A DNA stretch of 64,000 nt from Dillenia suffruticosa (taxonomy: Eukaryota; Streptophyta; Magnoliopsida; Dilleniales; Dilleniaceae), in NCBI GenBank assembly GCA_033439265.1, contig JAVTVX010000035.1:11620001-11684000 (forward strand), in the 5' to 3' direction. Position 1 is the first letter of the stretch, and each line of letters starts with the position of its first letter. This document shows positions 11,674 through 23,800 of the stretch, in pieces. Made by a program: the position numbers and the translations under genes. The notes beneath the pieces were generated by a model that searched no databases, was not told the DNA's origin, and was given only the letters and a program-made list of their open reading frames with translations.

Positions 11674-14600
11674 TTCTTGAGTTCTAAATGTAGTTATTAT
11701 ATTTATGTTACTTGTTAATCTTATTACTTTCTTGCCTATGGAATCTGTAGGTTCTCTTCTGTACCTTACCCAATCTGGATAGCCCGGACATATTTGAATT
11801 TTCTAAGTTGTTAAAGGTTGTTGAGCATGCAGCACATTCTACAGTTTTGTCGGTGAGACTCTTAGCGATCCGTTTTCTAGTAGATATAGTAGTCAAGAAA
11901 CCAGAAATGGAATTCAATGAAGCATCTTTCAATCGTCTGCCAACATGGGTCATCTCAATTATCCAGGATAAAATCAACATCTTGCTGGAAAAGTCAGTGC
12001 AGGATTCTGGTTTAGTTGATTCTGAACTGAACCATGAAGTTCAGAGTTTACTTAAACTCCTCCTCCTAGTGGTAGTAAAATATCCGAATCTGGTTGATTT
12101 GGTTTTGGACCACTTTGCTTCCATCATCAACTATATATTTAGCATGCATGATGTGCAGCTGGGGCAGGGGGCAGTGCCTTCATATACAGACATGATTTTG
12201 GACTTTGAGGGAGGAAAATATTCGTTCATTAGGTCAAAGTTTGTAAATTATATCCACAAATTTTTAATGGCCGTCCTAAGTGAGATTGATGGATTGGTGA
12301 TTACAGAAGAAGTTGTTGACAAGGTGAAGCTTTTGATTGAAAAGTTGCGCAACCATCACTTATTTGACACTTATTCTCAGATCATGTACTCTCTTCTACT
12401 AACTCCTGTCATCCTGTGCAATTTTTGGGAGGATGAAAAGATGGACATCTGCAACCTTGACAAAACCGCAGCCATGGCACTTCGTGATTACTTGATAGAG
12501 AGTGAAGCCTTCGCTGTTGAGTGTGCGAAAAAGTTGTTGGTAAGTCAGGACAACTGGAATGCTTATAAGGTTGGAAGATATGCTGCTTGTCAGGGTGCAT
12601 GGACAATAGCTGCTTCTGTTTTTGAGCAACAAATAGCAAGAGTTCAATCTAGTTCCTGTACTAGGTGGTTAACTTATTTGGCACAATTTTCTAATTCAGA
12701 AAAGAAAATTCGAGTCCTCTTACCAACTGATGGCCCAATGCTAATAAATTGGTTTGAGGTTTGCAAAATCTCTGGTGCACCTTTCATGGATGATTCCAAT
12801 CAAGTATGCCCCAGTACTGCCAGGATTGGCAGCTTGTGTAAATGCTCAGAAAAGCTTAATGGCACGAATGATATTCATCTGATATCGGAGGAACCATTGG
12901 GAACAATTCTCTCATCAGATCTTCGCTTTGTTTTTCCTAAATGGTTTATGTTTTTGAGAGCAAAGCTTCTAAAAATTGTAGTGGCCATACTTAACACCTT
13001 AGAGACTGTTCCATTTCATCAGGATTATGCTATGAAAGGACATGGTGAGAGAGTTTTCTTGATTGAGCTCCCAGGACTAGCACAAAGGGCAACTTCTTGG
13101 GTTAACTTTTTAACTCAAGCATCATTACAGTTGAACAAGCTGGCTCCAGAATTTGATTTACTCGCTTCATCATTTATTGATATGGATTCCAGAAGTTTGG
13201 AAATTATTTCGACCCTTGCCTTAAGTTGTTCACTCTTAGCCTTTATTACTGGGTTTGCTCTTCCCATTCAGAAGTTTCCTGCTTTTGAAAAGAGTGGGAT
13301 TTGCAGTACAGAAACATCTGATACATGTTCTTCAGAGTTGGTACAAAATTTAGTGGCACGTTTGTGGAATATAGATTGTGATGCCAATAAAAATCTCAGA
13401 CTGCTTTTGACAGTTTGTGAACTGGAGAAGAAGCACTCTAGGATATCTTCTAGGAACCAAATATTGGGGCTTGGGTGTGAAGCAAGATCACTTATTAAAG
13501 TTTGTAACTATGCTGCTGAGGGTTTAGTCCGCTTGCATGAAGGGATGAAAACAGTTCAGACCACTGATGAGTCTCAATGTCATCTCATTAGGGACGGATT
13601 GCAGCTTCTTCTTGATGTCCTTAAGAAATGGATGTGCATACCTTTCCAGAGCCCTCCGTATCTCTTCAAAGCAAGGTATGGAATTTACTTCTCCATTAAT
13701 GGCCTATAGGTTTTGATTGTTGGAAAACAAGGTTTTAACCACAAGTCTAAACTTTTTTTTTTAATAAACAGTGTTGTTCCTAAATATTCTCATAAATGCT
13801 TTTATATTATACAGTATTATGGTTGTCTTACTTGGCATTAAACTGAATTCTTATTGAATTATGCGTCTATTGATACTGTCTTCTTTCTCCTCGTGGTATT
13901 TTATGTTACTAATCTTTGCCATGCTGTTGATCTTTCACCAAATATTTCTCTACAAGCTTTTGTATAAGTCTTTTTTTCTTCTAGCCTATCCATTCAACAC
14001 TTGACCTATTTTGGAGGACCAGTGTGAAATAATAGATCCTTCAATCTTATATCTGTCAGCTACTTCAGATGATTGGAATATTTTGCTGCAGATAAGCATT
14101 TTGTTTGGCTTCTCCATTACAAGGGAATTTACAATTCATAACTGCAATTTGTAATGAATTTAAGTGATGAAAGTTTCGGCATATCTTTAAGGTTTGTGTA
14201 ACTGGTTAATGTGAGTGTTGGTTGAGCTTGCTGTAATTTTCAGACTTGTTACAGATTATGCCTTCCTGTGCTCATTTTGTGAAATATCAAATTTTTATGT
14301 TGTTTTCCCCTGATTGTCGTTGTCCGGTTTCATTTTGCAACGTGAGCAGCACTCTAATTTTCTTTTTTGTTTCAAGTGAACGCAGGCCTTGCATCTTGTC
14401 TGAGCTCTTTGCCTCTAGCACAAACAAGAAGAAACCAGAGCTAATATCTGTATCACCAGGCTTCCACTTATCCCTAAATCTCTGTCTTCAATTAAAAAAT
14501 TTGCCACCATGTCTCCCAGTCCAGCCCTCCCGGATCTACTGCATTCTCTCTTGTAAAAAGCCATTGCAAACGCCTGGACATGGTGGACAATCAATATTGG

Positions 14601-14914
14601 GGGCGGGCTTTCAAGCTTTGGAAGCTGATGAGATCATCGATTTGAACAGAAAGCTGTTCAGCTTTGTGACAGAGGGCGGTAGAGGAATTAATCAGCATTA
14701 TAAGGGTAATGTTAATGATGACCAGGTTGTGAGTACGTATGTATGTTTTGAGCCTAATGAGAGGGGACAAGGGTTCTCTAGATGCACACTTGATGTTTCT
14801 AGTTTCCCGGTTGGTTCTTATTTGATTAAATGGCATAGTTGTTGTGTAGATAATATGGGTAATTATTGGAATCTCCTTCCCTCAAACTCTGGTCCTTCAT
14901 TTACTGTGCAGTAA
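8342..14914 (+). CDS. INTS7: Integrator complex subunit 7 homologue
   Basis: Predicted exons are 8342-8417, 8946-9385, 9550-9735, 10731-10838, 11426-11629, 11751-13675 and 14386-14914. All join in frame at GT-AG sites into 1155 codons plus stop, close to the roughly 1130 residues I recall for Arabidopsis At4g20060 (DSP1/EMB1895). The start fits the family: MERNAAACAMDWSIELEKGL. Helical ARM/HEAT-like repeats fill the N-terminal half (for example VKASMFAAGCLCELC after exon 3). The protein ends NYWNLLPSNSGPSFTVQ. The family works in the nucleus as part of the Integrator-like complex that cleaves 3' ends of Pol II snRNA precursors; it is a scaffold, and no catalytic motif is expected or seen. No frameshift or stop was found. 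The largest intron, 9736-10730, holds no gene. Splice sites are manual predictions. Confidence 0.92.
11632..11676. repeat. (TTTA)n microsatellite in INTS7 intron 5
   Basis: About eleven TTTA units begin just after the exon 5 donor at 11630. Length variation here is likely between individuals. Confidence 0.9.
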
Positions 14915-15476
14915 ATAAATATTTAAGAACGAAGTGTATATCAAGTGTTTTGTACACTTTTCTGAATTAGCCTTAATTTGCAGCTTCTAAAGAGTGCAGA
15001 TTCTGATGATTTCTTTTGTCTAAATCGGAAAGGAGGCAGCAGCAATTAAATGGATAGTTGAAATGTTTTTCTGTCCAACTTTGCCTATATTCTGGTAGTA
15101 GCGAGAAGTGAAGGGTTCAGAGGGCGTGATTTTAGCATTTATCTTGACTCTGATGGGAAACTCTTTGAGCTATTTATCATTATTACTAATCTCATAAATT
15201 GTTTTATTTCTTCTCAATCAAAGGGGGAAGTATTTATCTTAGAAGAGTGAAATACAAAATGTAGAGACAACCATTATAAATTATATAAATATCCTTTTGA
15301 AACATTTTAATGATATTTTTAATATTTTTATTGATACTTTTATAAGCATTAACAAGATTTGTTTTTTGCAAATGTTGTTAAAAATATACTTATTATTTGT
15401 TTTATTAATTTTTTTTTTCAAAATTCTGGGGGACAGTTGCTCCTCCCTCCTCTCCGTCCCCGGTCGCGCGCGTGCG

Positions 15477-15507
<31 letters not shown>

Positions 15508-15785
15508 GTATGTATGTATGTATTGAATGCACCACCACAGAAAAATGACTTTCAATGAAGGCTATACAGGAGTGTTTTGCAATGTCAATGTAATGATCTT
15601 GCAGCCCCTGATTCGAGGCAAGCACCACATAAAATGATAAAGGTTGATGGATGGATTCAAGCTCTAACAAAAAAGTAGCAAAGCCATAACAATTATACAT
15701 TATTCTCACAACTTACAGAACCGAAACATTAACAAGATTCGGAAATTTCTAGATTGAATATAATTTACATTTCCAGCAATTAACA
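14915..15785. other. 3' flank of INTS7 with CA/TA/TATG microsatellite
   Basis: This probably contains the INTS7 3' untranslated region; AATAAA overlaps the stop codon and other AT-rich signals follow. A compound microsatellite of CA, TA and TATG units lies at about 15474-15525, preceded by alternating GC. Open frames across it are repeat artefacts. No gene seen. Confidence 0.6.
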
Positions 15786-15886
15786 CTATACAACTGACCG
15801 CGTGGTTGCAAGCTGTTCTGGCAAATACTTTCTGCGGAGACCAAACTCTCCAGTCATGTACTTGCAGTTGAGAATTTCTTTCGCCC
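15786..15886 (-). pseudogene. Possible terminal exon of an unidentified gene
   Basis: On the minus strand a typical acceptor (AATTGCAG) precedes an open stretch of 33 codons ending RSVV and TAG at 15788-15786. The sequence includes ILNCKYMTGEFGLRRKYLP, which looks like real protein rather than random frame, but I do not recognise the family. Upstream exons should lie at higher coordinates; only about 270 bp separate it from the old gypsy element, and I found none. It may be the truncated end of a gene or a relic. Confidence 0.35.
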
Positions 15887-16154
15887 CTGCAATTACAGTC
15901 GGCATGAATTTCTAATTTTGCACATAAAATCCACAGATCTCGTCAGCTCCTTCTCCAATTAAGTACGAGACTGAAAATTTAAGCTATTGAGGATCAGGGT
16001 ACAATTGCTTTAAGCTGACTGCAAAGACACCTTTCCTGTCGATATTTTGTCTACTCGGCAGATGAATTTGATCCATTTTCCTTGAGGATCACACAGTAGT
16101 ATGCCTCATTTTCCTTGAATAATCAAGTTTTAAGTGTGGTGAATTTGACCCCGT

Positions 16155-16940
16155 TTGAAGCTAAAATTCACTTCACAGGAATTTGTTCTTCTAGCTCAAA
16201 CAACGAACCGGCGATATTGCATTTGATGAGTTGCCTTCCATAAGTAAACTTGCAAAAAACCTGGTAGAGGGTACTCCAATGAAGGAGATTCCAACGCTCC
16301 AGTCAGAAAGAACGATAAAGAAGGTTAGAATGATTGAAAGAGTGTGAACTCTACGTAGTTTGTATACTGTCTGTAAAGTAGAAGTATGCGTACCTGATAG
16401 GTTGCCTTTACATAGTATATATAGCCATAAGCCGTGAGTCTCATATGTGTTTAGGGGTATAAAAACCCTACTTACTTTGTGGAGAGATCTTTGGAGAACT
16501 CCCGATATTGCAGGAATCGTTATCATGGACTTTATGTTGATTCGGACTCCTCTTGAGTAGGAAAGTTTCTGCCGCTGGGAGATTTATTTCCTTGCTGGGA
16601 GAGATTGCAATAAACTCATATCAAATTAAGGAAGGTTTGGACTTCAGATAATTATGACTAGCACCCTTTGCGTAATATAAGTTAACTCTTTAAGGACTTA
16701 GCGGTCGAAGAGCCCAGAGGTTAAAGGGCTCAGTGAACAGATTGTGTCAGGAGAGTAATCAAGCAATGCAAGAACTGAGAAGATCCTGCCAAGAGACTCA
16801 GGTCAAGAGGGAGGTATTGGATGAGAGAGTGTCATCCCAATAATGGGTTCATTCAAGATCAACTGAGAGGTCTAACTTACGGCCTTTGTTATGGGCCTAT
16901 TGAGACTTTACGATAATAGGCTATTGATCATGTAATATCA
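16155..16940 (-). repeat. 3' LTR (left) of the gypsy element
   Basis: It aligns through most of its length with 22485-23303, for example GGTCTAACTTACGG near 16869 and near 23231, with many substitutions and small indels. The right end is the TG terminus read on the minus strand (TGATATTAC). The left end is approximate. Confidence 0.8.
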
Positions 16941-16956
16941 TTTGCCCCAACTCCTT
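16941..16956 (-). other. Polypurine tract of the gypsy element
   Basis: Read on the minus strand, AAGGAGTTGGGGCAAA directly precedes the LTR start TGATATTAC, as expected for the plus-strand primer. Confidence 0.7.
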
Positions 16957-17192
16957 ATGTCATTTTTGTTGAAATGGCATTAGGAGTAGATTCAAGAGAA
17001 TAAGAATTTGGGAATCTAAATAGGCATGAAAGCATAGTGGTTTTGATTAAGTAGAGGGGCATAATAGTAAGCAATAAATGAGGAACGTGCCACTTTGTTT
17101 TTCATGAATCTTTTCCAACACACTTTTTATTGCTTGTCTTGCGATTGGTTGTAGGTATTGTTGTGCTTACACTTCAAATAGTTGCTTTTTGA

Positions 17193-19408
17193 GTGAGAGG
17201 AAAAGAATTAAACAATTTTAGGATTTACAATATTTGGAAAAAAACACATATTGCAGAGGGTCCTGGTTCACATAATCATCGTAGGACTGGTGAGATTAAA
17301 AGCATAATGACAGAGAAGGAGTTGCAAGTTACATTAAAAGACATGAATTTAAGTGATGGTTTTCGGCTGAGGTTACCCACAGAAGAGGAAAGGGCAAACC
17401 AAATGCCGGAGAGTTGTGTTCCCATGTACAATGAATATGTGAGGTATGGCTTATGGGTGCCCTACTTGGGACCTTTGGCTGTAGCTTTGAGGGGATGAAA
17501 TATATTTCCAACCCTACTGATTTCCATCGCATGGCGATTGATAGTTGCAGTGGTTAGTTTGTTGAGATTTTGTTGTCTGAGGTTCAATTTCAAGATCCTA
17601 TCTTTAGTATTTTGTTTGAGGAGACATGTCGCCAGGGTCCCATAAAATGTTGGTATTGTGTTCAAATATGGCGAGAATCAAAATGGAGGTTCTTTTATAG
17701 GGAGACCATCGACAGGTCATGGAAGAGAAAATTCTTTTTTGTGGAGTTTGCAAATAATAATTTGGTGCCATCATTGCCAGAAGCTGATGTAAAACCTTCC
17801 GTAGCAATGAAGGTTACTACATTTGCCCAGCATTCAGGTTTTGTTAAATCGATTGCCAAGTTTAATATTGCAAGGATAGGATTGTCTGGGTGGAGGTCTT
17901 GATTGAAGACGAAATGCTAAAATTAGCTAGCCTTTTGCTAAATGAGAATATGTAAATTTAGAGGCCGTTTATGTTGGAGAATAGGACCAAGAGACTTGCT
18001 AATGTTGTTCATTTTACCGAGGGTGATGACCTCGATAGGATTACCATGCTGAAATCAATGAGGGCCCAATCAAAAAGGGGTATCAAGGATGAGGGGAGTG
18101 TGTCCAAGGGTGCATTCCCACACTCTATTCTGAGGAGGAAGAGAAGGTTTGTGTGGACGCCGAGCAGTGAGGAGGTTAGTGAGAGTGACGAATCAGGTTT
18201 AGTTGTCGCATTTGTTCCGGCATCTGGGGATTCAATTCGTTTATTGGAGGGTGCTAAGGGAGAGGAGGTTAAAGTAGGAGCTCTCTGTGGTGGGCTATCA
18301 AGATCACCGGTTGCCATGGTTGTAAGAGTAGTGGAAGAAAGGGAAAGCGTATCAGAAGAGAGGGCAAGCGATGCGTGCTTGATTGCTATTCTTATTCCTA
18401 AAAGGAAGAGAAGTAAATTGATAGCCCTGCTCCTAGCATCAAGAAGGTAGTGACCATTGGAGAGGCACCTTCAATTCCTCTTGTGGCTATCGAAAGCCCT
18501 AAAACATCTGGCAATAAGGATAGAGCTCCCGATTTTGAAAAAGAGAATACTTTCTCAAAAGCCCTAGATGTCAATCGAGAGGAGGGTGTAGCGAGGTCTA
18601 AATTGGGTTCTTTAAGTACCCTTCCAGAGCACGTGTATGTTTGAAAGGGTAAGGGGGTTATGCCCAGCCAAATGGCTCCCCTTTCCCATTTTTGTGAGAT
18701 CCTTTGATCGGTTAAAGGATTGAAAGGGAGAGGGACCGTGGCAATCAGCTGCAATTATTTTAGTTATATAGATATTGTTGAGGTGAGGAGTTTCGACAAC
18801 ATGCTGGACTTCCACTGCTCTGAACTAGAGTTGAACCACGTAACCATAGAGTAGGGTGATGATGCTATAATGGTATGATTTTCTCCTAAATGTTTTGGTA
18901 AGTTCAATATTTTGATTATAACTAATATGTTATGTTATTTGTAGTCTGTTGACATGGCCGAATTCCAAAGATTAAGGAAGAATCAACCGGTGGCTCATCT
19001 AGAGGATCTAGCAAACCAAAGAGGGAAGAAGGTCTTGCAGATTCCAGCCACTCTGGCTCAGAAGTAGAAAGAATAGGAAGACGGGAGCATCTTGTTTGAA
19101 AAATGAAAAAAAATAAGTGGTTGAAAACTGACCAAAAATCTGCGTTTGAGTAGTACGACATGGCCCTTGTGGAATATGAGAGGTTCGGAGCTCTACTGAA
19201 CAAAACCAAGGCAAAACAACTGTCTACCGAAATGTTGGCGTAGGGGCAAGAACAATCACTTCTTGTTTCAGAAAAGAAGGTTACAGATATGGAAAGAAGA
19301 ATTGCTGAACTTCAGGAAGGCCATCAATGTGATCTCCGTAAGCTTTCTGAGAGGTTGCGTCGTGTGGAAAAAATCATCTACGGAGTAGGACTAGAGAGTG
19401 TTCAATGA
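17193..19408 (+). pseudogene. Extra ORF of gypsy element, plant-transposon-protein (PF04195-like), decayed
   Basis: Three pieces in different frames read as one decayed protein. 17193-17498 contains LRLPTEEERANQMPESCVP and YVRYGLWVPYLGP, matching the motif of the so-called putative gypsy-type transposon domain. 17570-17902 carries SWKRKFFFVEF, a typical downstream segment. 17971-18450 is charged and low in motifs. From about 19150 to 19408 a coiled-coil-like tail follows (EKKVTDMERRIAELQEGHQ). Stops and frameshifts, such as the one at 17498, break it. It lies opposite to gag in the same element. Function is unknown even for intact copies. Confidence 0.7.
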
Positions 19409-19973
19409 ATAACGTTAACAAAGTTGACACTGAAATGCTAGGTCTAAGTCTAGCCAGGGATTTTGGTATGGATTTTTCTTAAAAAGTGGTTGATGTGGAC
19501 TGGTTTTTTGGGTTTGCGATATAGACTTACTCCTTCTTTATCTCCTGATCACAATGCATGAACTTTTTCTTGATTTCTTCTCTTGATGTACTTTGTTCCT
19601 GGTCTTGTACATAACTACCTATCTTGCATGACTTTATAATAAGATTGGTGTTACACTAAGTTCATTAGACTTGTTTTCTTCCCATGAACTACCTTGATTA
19701 TATAAAGAATGAGATCATTTAGTGCTGAGTTATTCATGGTCCCCCATGGTAGCCAAGAGGGCATGTATAGTTAGTGAAGGATAGTGATGAAAAAGAGAGG
19801 ATTAAATTGTTCCTCCACGATTACATAGTGGGATCAAGAATTATCAACAAACTTTAAGATCGAAGGAACATCCAAATAATATCCTGCGCATGGCATGGAG
19901 TTGAGAAATCAAATTGCATGATCAACAAGTAACGTAAAATTTTAAAGTTGATGGAGTGAATTCGGAACCTCAA

Positions 19974-20220
19974 GAGTGGGGTCCCGTATATTGGCTAGGA
20001 TGGGTGCAGAATCTGCACAAGGTGCAGAGCCAAGAGATAGTGGGAGCACCTGCTCGGGAGTTAGATCTCGTATGTTGACTAAAATATATGCGAAACCTAT
20101 ATAAGATGCAGAGCCGAGAAATAATAGGAACCACTTGCTCGGGAGTTAGATCCCGTATGTTGGCTAGAATGGGTAGGAATTCAAGTGAGACATAGGGCCA
20201 AGAGATAGTGGGAAATGTAG
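19974..20220. repeat. Three tandem copies of an ~85-bp unit
   Basis: Units start at 19974, 20058 and 20143; each opens GAGT(T/G)(A/G)G-TC-CGTAT-TTG and contains a variant of GCAGAGCCAAGAGATAG. Copies are diverged. They sit in the inner region of the gypsy element, where pol would be expected. Confidence 0.8.
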
Positions 20221-20315
20221 TGTAAAGGGGGCCAAGAGCTTTGGTCTTTGCCATTAGTGAAAATATTGTAAAGAAATAATGAAATCAGAATATTATTACG
20301 ATTATGAGTATAAAA

Positions 20316-22407
20316 TTAGGATAGTGTAGTAGCAACAATAAGTAGAGAATGCGAAGATGAGATCTTCAAGTAGTCTAGATCGCATTCAAGTGTTCCAATG
20401 TCGAGAGGTGTTCTGAACTTAATACTCATGCATCTGGTACTCGGTAATGACTCCCAGTCATCCAGATTGGGGCGACCTAATATGACAATGTAGAAAGGTG
20501 TTAGTTTTACCACATTGAACGTGACTATTGTAATGGCATAATTAGGCAGCACTCTTAAAGTTATCGGAAGCTAAATGGTGTCTTTAGGATATACTCATTC
20601 GCTAGAGTGCTGTTTCAAAGGCCTCGCATGAGGTTAGAGGTCAATGTAGTTTATCTCCATTTATCAGAATATGTCCCAGTGAAGGATGTCACGCCTGCCC
20701 CTGAATCGATGAAGATCCTTCTAAAAGTAAACTGCCCTACCTTAACAGTGACTACTAGAGGGGTCATGTTGTCCTAGGCCAACCTTCGCTAGTTCTTCAT
20801 CATCAAAGCTGATTATTGGCTATTTCCTCTTATACCCCTCTTAGCGCGAATGATGAGACTTCCGTTAAGAGGCATCTCTATTCTTTGAAATACTAAAGTG
20901 ACCCAATACTTGGCAGGGCATCACAAAAGATTTTCTCTCTGCACTTGAGGATGACCCCTCGGGATTGGTTCCAGATAACGCCTGTGACAAGGGCTCTCAA
21001 TGTGTCTGGTTTCTAATTGATTCCTTTCCCTCTGTCTCTACTAGTAATTGTCCCCTTATCTCATGTCGATGAATCTCTACATTCTTCTTTCCTTGATTAA
21101 AGTTTTTAACTTATCCTTCAATCTTTGACACTCATCTGTTCTGTGGCCATGTTCTTAGTAAAAGTTGCAATATAAGGTGTTATGTCGTCCCCCCTCGAGG
21201 GAGGATGCTAATTGATATAAGGCCGGTTTCTAATTTGCATCAAGATTTGACTGTGAGTGTCATTCAAAGGGGTGTAATGGGTAAAGTCTTACCCAAGTTC
21301 TTTTCAATGAAAGTTGGCACGACGGAGGCCGATTGCGCTCGTTCTTTTCTTGCTCGCGTTGATATTTGTCTAACACTTTGGCTTCTTCAGTGGCAATGTA
21401 CTTCTCAGCTTGGGTATAGAATTCTTGAAAAGCGGTTGGGGGATTTTTGGTTATTGAGGTTTTCATCTCCGAGAGTCTCAATCCTATGAGAAGCACCGTT
21501 AAGGTGATAGAGTGATATAGGTCCAAGACCTTCATCATCTCGATCTTGAATCTGTCGAGGAAATCCCTTGGGGTTCATTTTTAGGGAGAGGACGGATGTT
21601 GACTTCTTTTCGCACCACAGCTAATCATGAGTAAGTTTGAACTACTGTCTAAGCTGAGAGAATTCTCTAACACTGAATGGTAGGGGTAAGTTGAACCATA
21701 TCAGTGCATTCCCCTTCAAAGTCGTGGGAAAGTGCTTACATATGGCCACGTCTGATATATCTCTTGAGATCATGACCACAACAAAATAGGCTGCGTGGTC
21801 CCTAGGTCTACAATTCCGTCTTACATCTCCAAAGGGGGAGGAGAAGTTTCCAAGACATAGGTTTGGGAACGATTTTAGAATCGAATGGTGGAGTGTAAAA
21901 GATGTAAAGGCTAGGATCCTCTTGTCTGGCATTGATACGCTGGAGTTTGGCAGCCACCAGATCTTCTATTTTCTTTTTTATATCCCTCGGTTCCCATTGG
22001 GACATCGCCAAGGGCTCAGGCTATAAATGAAGCTCTAGTCTATGTGAACGTGAGTGCACCATCTTCCTGGGAGAAGACAAGACCTCCTGTCGAAGAACGC
22101 GACTGATGTTTTCCAATTGTTTGCTTATTCTTTGTATTTGGGACCCAGTTTTTCCACCTAGGATCAATGGGTTAAATCGGGAGAAGCTCATGTAAAGAGA
22201 GGAGCTGGACAGGTTTGAGGTTGGATTGTAGGGGATTGGGGATCTTTGCATGGGGATAATTCAGTCGAATGTTGTGAGCTGACGACTGAGGTGTTTGGCA
22301 GCTAAAGGTGTTGCAGGAGGCAAGTCGGCTGGGTTGGATGTTTATTCTCCTACCTTGGATGTTATCTTCGAGGCATTATCTCTATTCTTTCTTTTCAGCG
22401 ACATCAT
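20316..22407 (-). pseudogene. Gypsy gag-protease remnant
   Basis: A possible gag start is the double ATG at 22407-22402. Gag similarity is clear at 21932-21642 (DISDVAICKHFPTTLKGNALIWF, here given only as its core ICKHFPTTLKGNALIWF) and at 21538-21260, which holds the AFQEFYTQAEKYIATEEAK segment downstream in gag. The protease remnant at 20552-20316 retains VILGRPNLDDW. The frames are split by several shifts and stops. In intact relatives reverse transcriptase would follow at lower coordinates; here it is absent. Confidence 0.8.
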
Positions 22408-22466
22408 AATATGAGAAATAGAAATATAAACAGGACATAAACTTTGTTAATTGATCAATCAATCAT

Positions 22467-22484
22467 TCCCACGAATAGTGTCAA
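22467..22484 (-). other. Primer-binding site of the gypsy element (diverged)
   Basis: Read on the minus strand, TTGACACTATTCGTGGGA resembles the TTGGC-CC-GT-CGTGGGA type site of TAT elements and borders the right LTR. Confidence 0.65.
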
Positions 22485-23303
22485 TTTATTAAAACCAAAA
22501 TTTACACCATAGGAATTTGTCCTACTTGCTCGAATAGGGAACCGACGATGTTGCATTTGATGACTCGCCTTCAATGAGTAAATCTGCAAAAAAACCTACC
22601 GAAAGGTGCTCCAGCGGAGGAGGCTCCGACGCTCAAGTTAGAAAGAGCAACAAAGAAGGTAAGAACGACTAAAAGAGTTTGAACTCTGTGTAGTATATGT
22701 GCTATATGTAGAGTAGAAGTCTGCATACCTGGCAGGTTACCTCTGCATAGTATATATAGCCATAAGCTGTGAGTCTCGTATGTATTTAGTGGTATAAAAA
22801 CCCTACTTATCTTGTGAAAAGTTCCCTGAAGATCTCTCGAGATTGTAGAAATCATTGTCATGGACTTTTTGTAGATTTTGAGTCCTCTCAAGTAGAAAAA
22901 TTTCAGTTGTTAAGAAGTTTACTACCTTATCAGGAGAGATTGCAACAAACTCATATCAATTGAACTTATTTATGATTTATTTCCTTGTCAAATAATTACG
23001 TTAAGATCCATCGCGTAATAGACGTTGACTCTATAAAAACCGAGAGATTAGAAAGTCAAGAGATTAAAGAGCTCATTAAGCAGACTATGCCAAGAGGCGA
23101 TCAAGAAATGCAAGAACCGAGAATGTCATACCAAGAGACTCAGGTCGAGAGGGAGGTATCGACAGAGAGAGTGAGGTATCGACAGAGAGAGTGTCTTCTC
23201 GAGAGAGGGTTCGTTCAAGATCAACCAAGAGGTCTAACTTACGGGCTTTGTTATGGGCCTACAGAGACTTTACGGTAATGGATTGTCATATTATGTACTA
23301 TCA
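22485..23303 (-). repeat. 5' LTR (right) of the gypsy element
   Basis: Partner of 16155-16940. The outer end on the minus strand is TGATAGTAC. It has gained a perfect 20-bp tandem duplication at 23153-23172 and 23173-23192 (GAGGTATCGACAGAGAGAGT) that the left LTR lacks. Confidence 0.8.
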
Positions 23304-23800
23304 AATCTCATTCTCAGTTTTGACTACGGTCTTCATAAGAGTACTACTAGGCTGTGATTGCCATATAATGTTTGAAATAGGCATGGACCTAATGTCTAGG
23401 CAAGAGAAATACATGCCAAATAAAGCAATAGATCAATTTGGTTAGTGTCTCTGCTATGAAGTCTAATGTCTCCGCTGTGAAGGCAAGTGACCAACACAGT
23501 TGATGGGTTCACATTTGAAGAATTAGGCAAATTGGGGACTCAGTCAAATGCATGAATCCAACTCTCGATTTTCGACAATGAGAACTATTTGGTTGACATC
23601 TTGGCAAGCTTCTTGATAGTGGTAACCAAAAATCATGACTATTACGTGACCTAAGTTGACCCTATTGGTATCCATCATAGATTCATGATGATACCAAGAA
23701 TATGCATAATAAGATTAATCGAAATTTCAATACTGCATCATGTATACACATTGTAGTCTTGACTCTTAAATAATGTGAAGAAGAATTTGTGAAGACAAAC
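23304..23800. other. Spacer without recognised gene
   Basis: Between the gypsy LTR and the glutamate synthase fragment I see no coding segment, RNA gene or clear repeat. Confidence 0.5.

Larger units (their letters stand above)
16155..23303 (-). mobile_element. Old Ty3/gypsy (TAT-type) element lacking pol, with antisense ORF
   Basis: Two direct repeats of about 0.8 kb (about 16155-16940 and 22485-23303) are its LTRs. Orientation is minus: the primer-binding site lies next to the right LTR and the polypurine tract next to the left. On the minus strand gag (about 22407-21200) and a protease remnant (20552-20316) follow the right LTR. On the plus strand an extra ORF (17193-19408) lies upstream of the other LTR. 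I see no reverse transcriptase, RNase H or integrase in the roughly 900 bp between. Extra antisense ORFs between pol and the 3' LTR are known in TAT-lineage elements. Outer left boundary and target duplication are unresolved. Confidence 0.8.

Noticed and set aside
15297-15548. Open frame with repeated His-Thr
   Set aside because: It is the CA microsatellite read as protein.
22985-23278. 97-codon open frame
   Set aside because: It lies wholly inside the right LTR of the gypsy element, and its matching stretch in the left LTR is not open.
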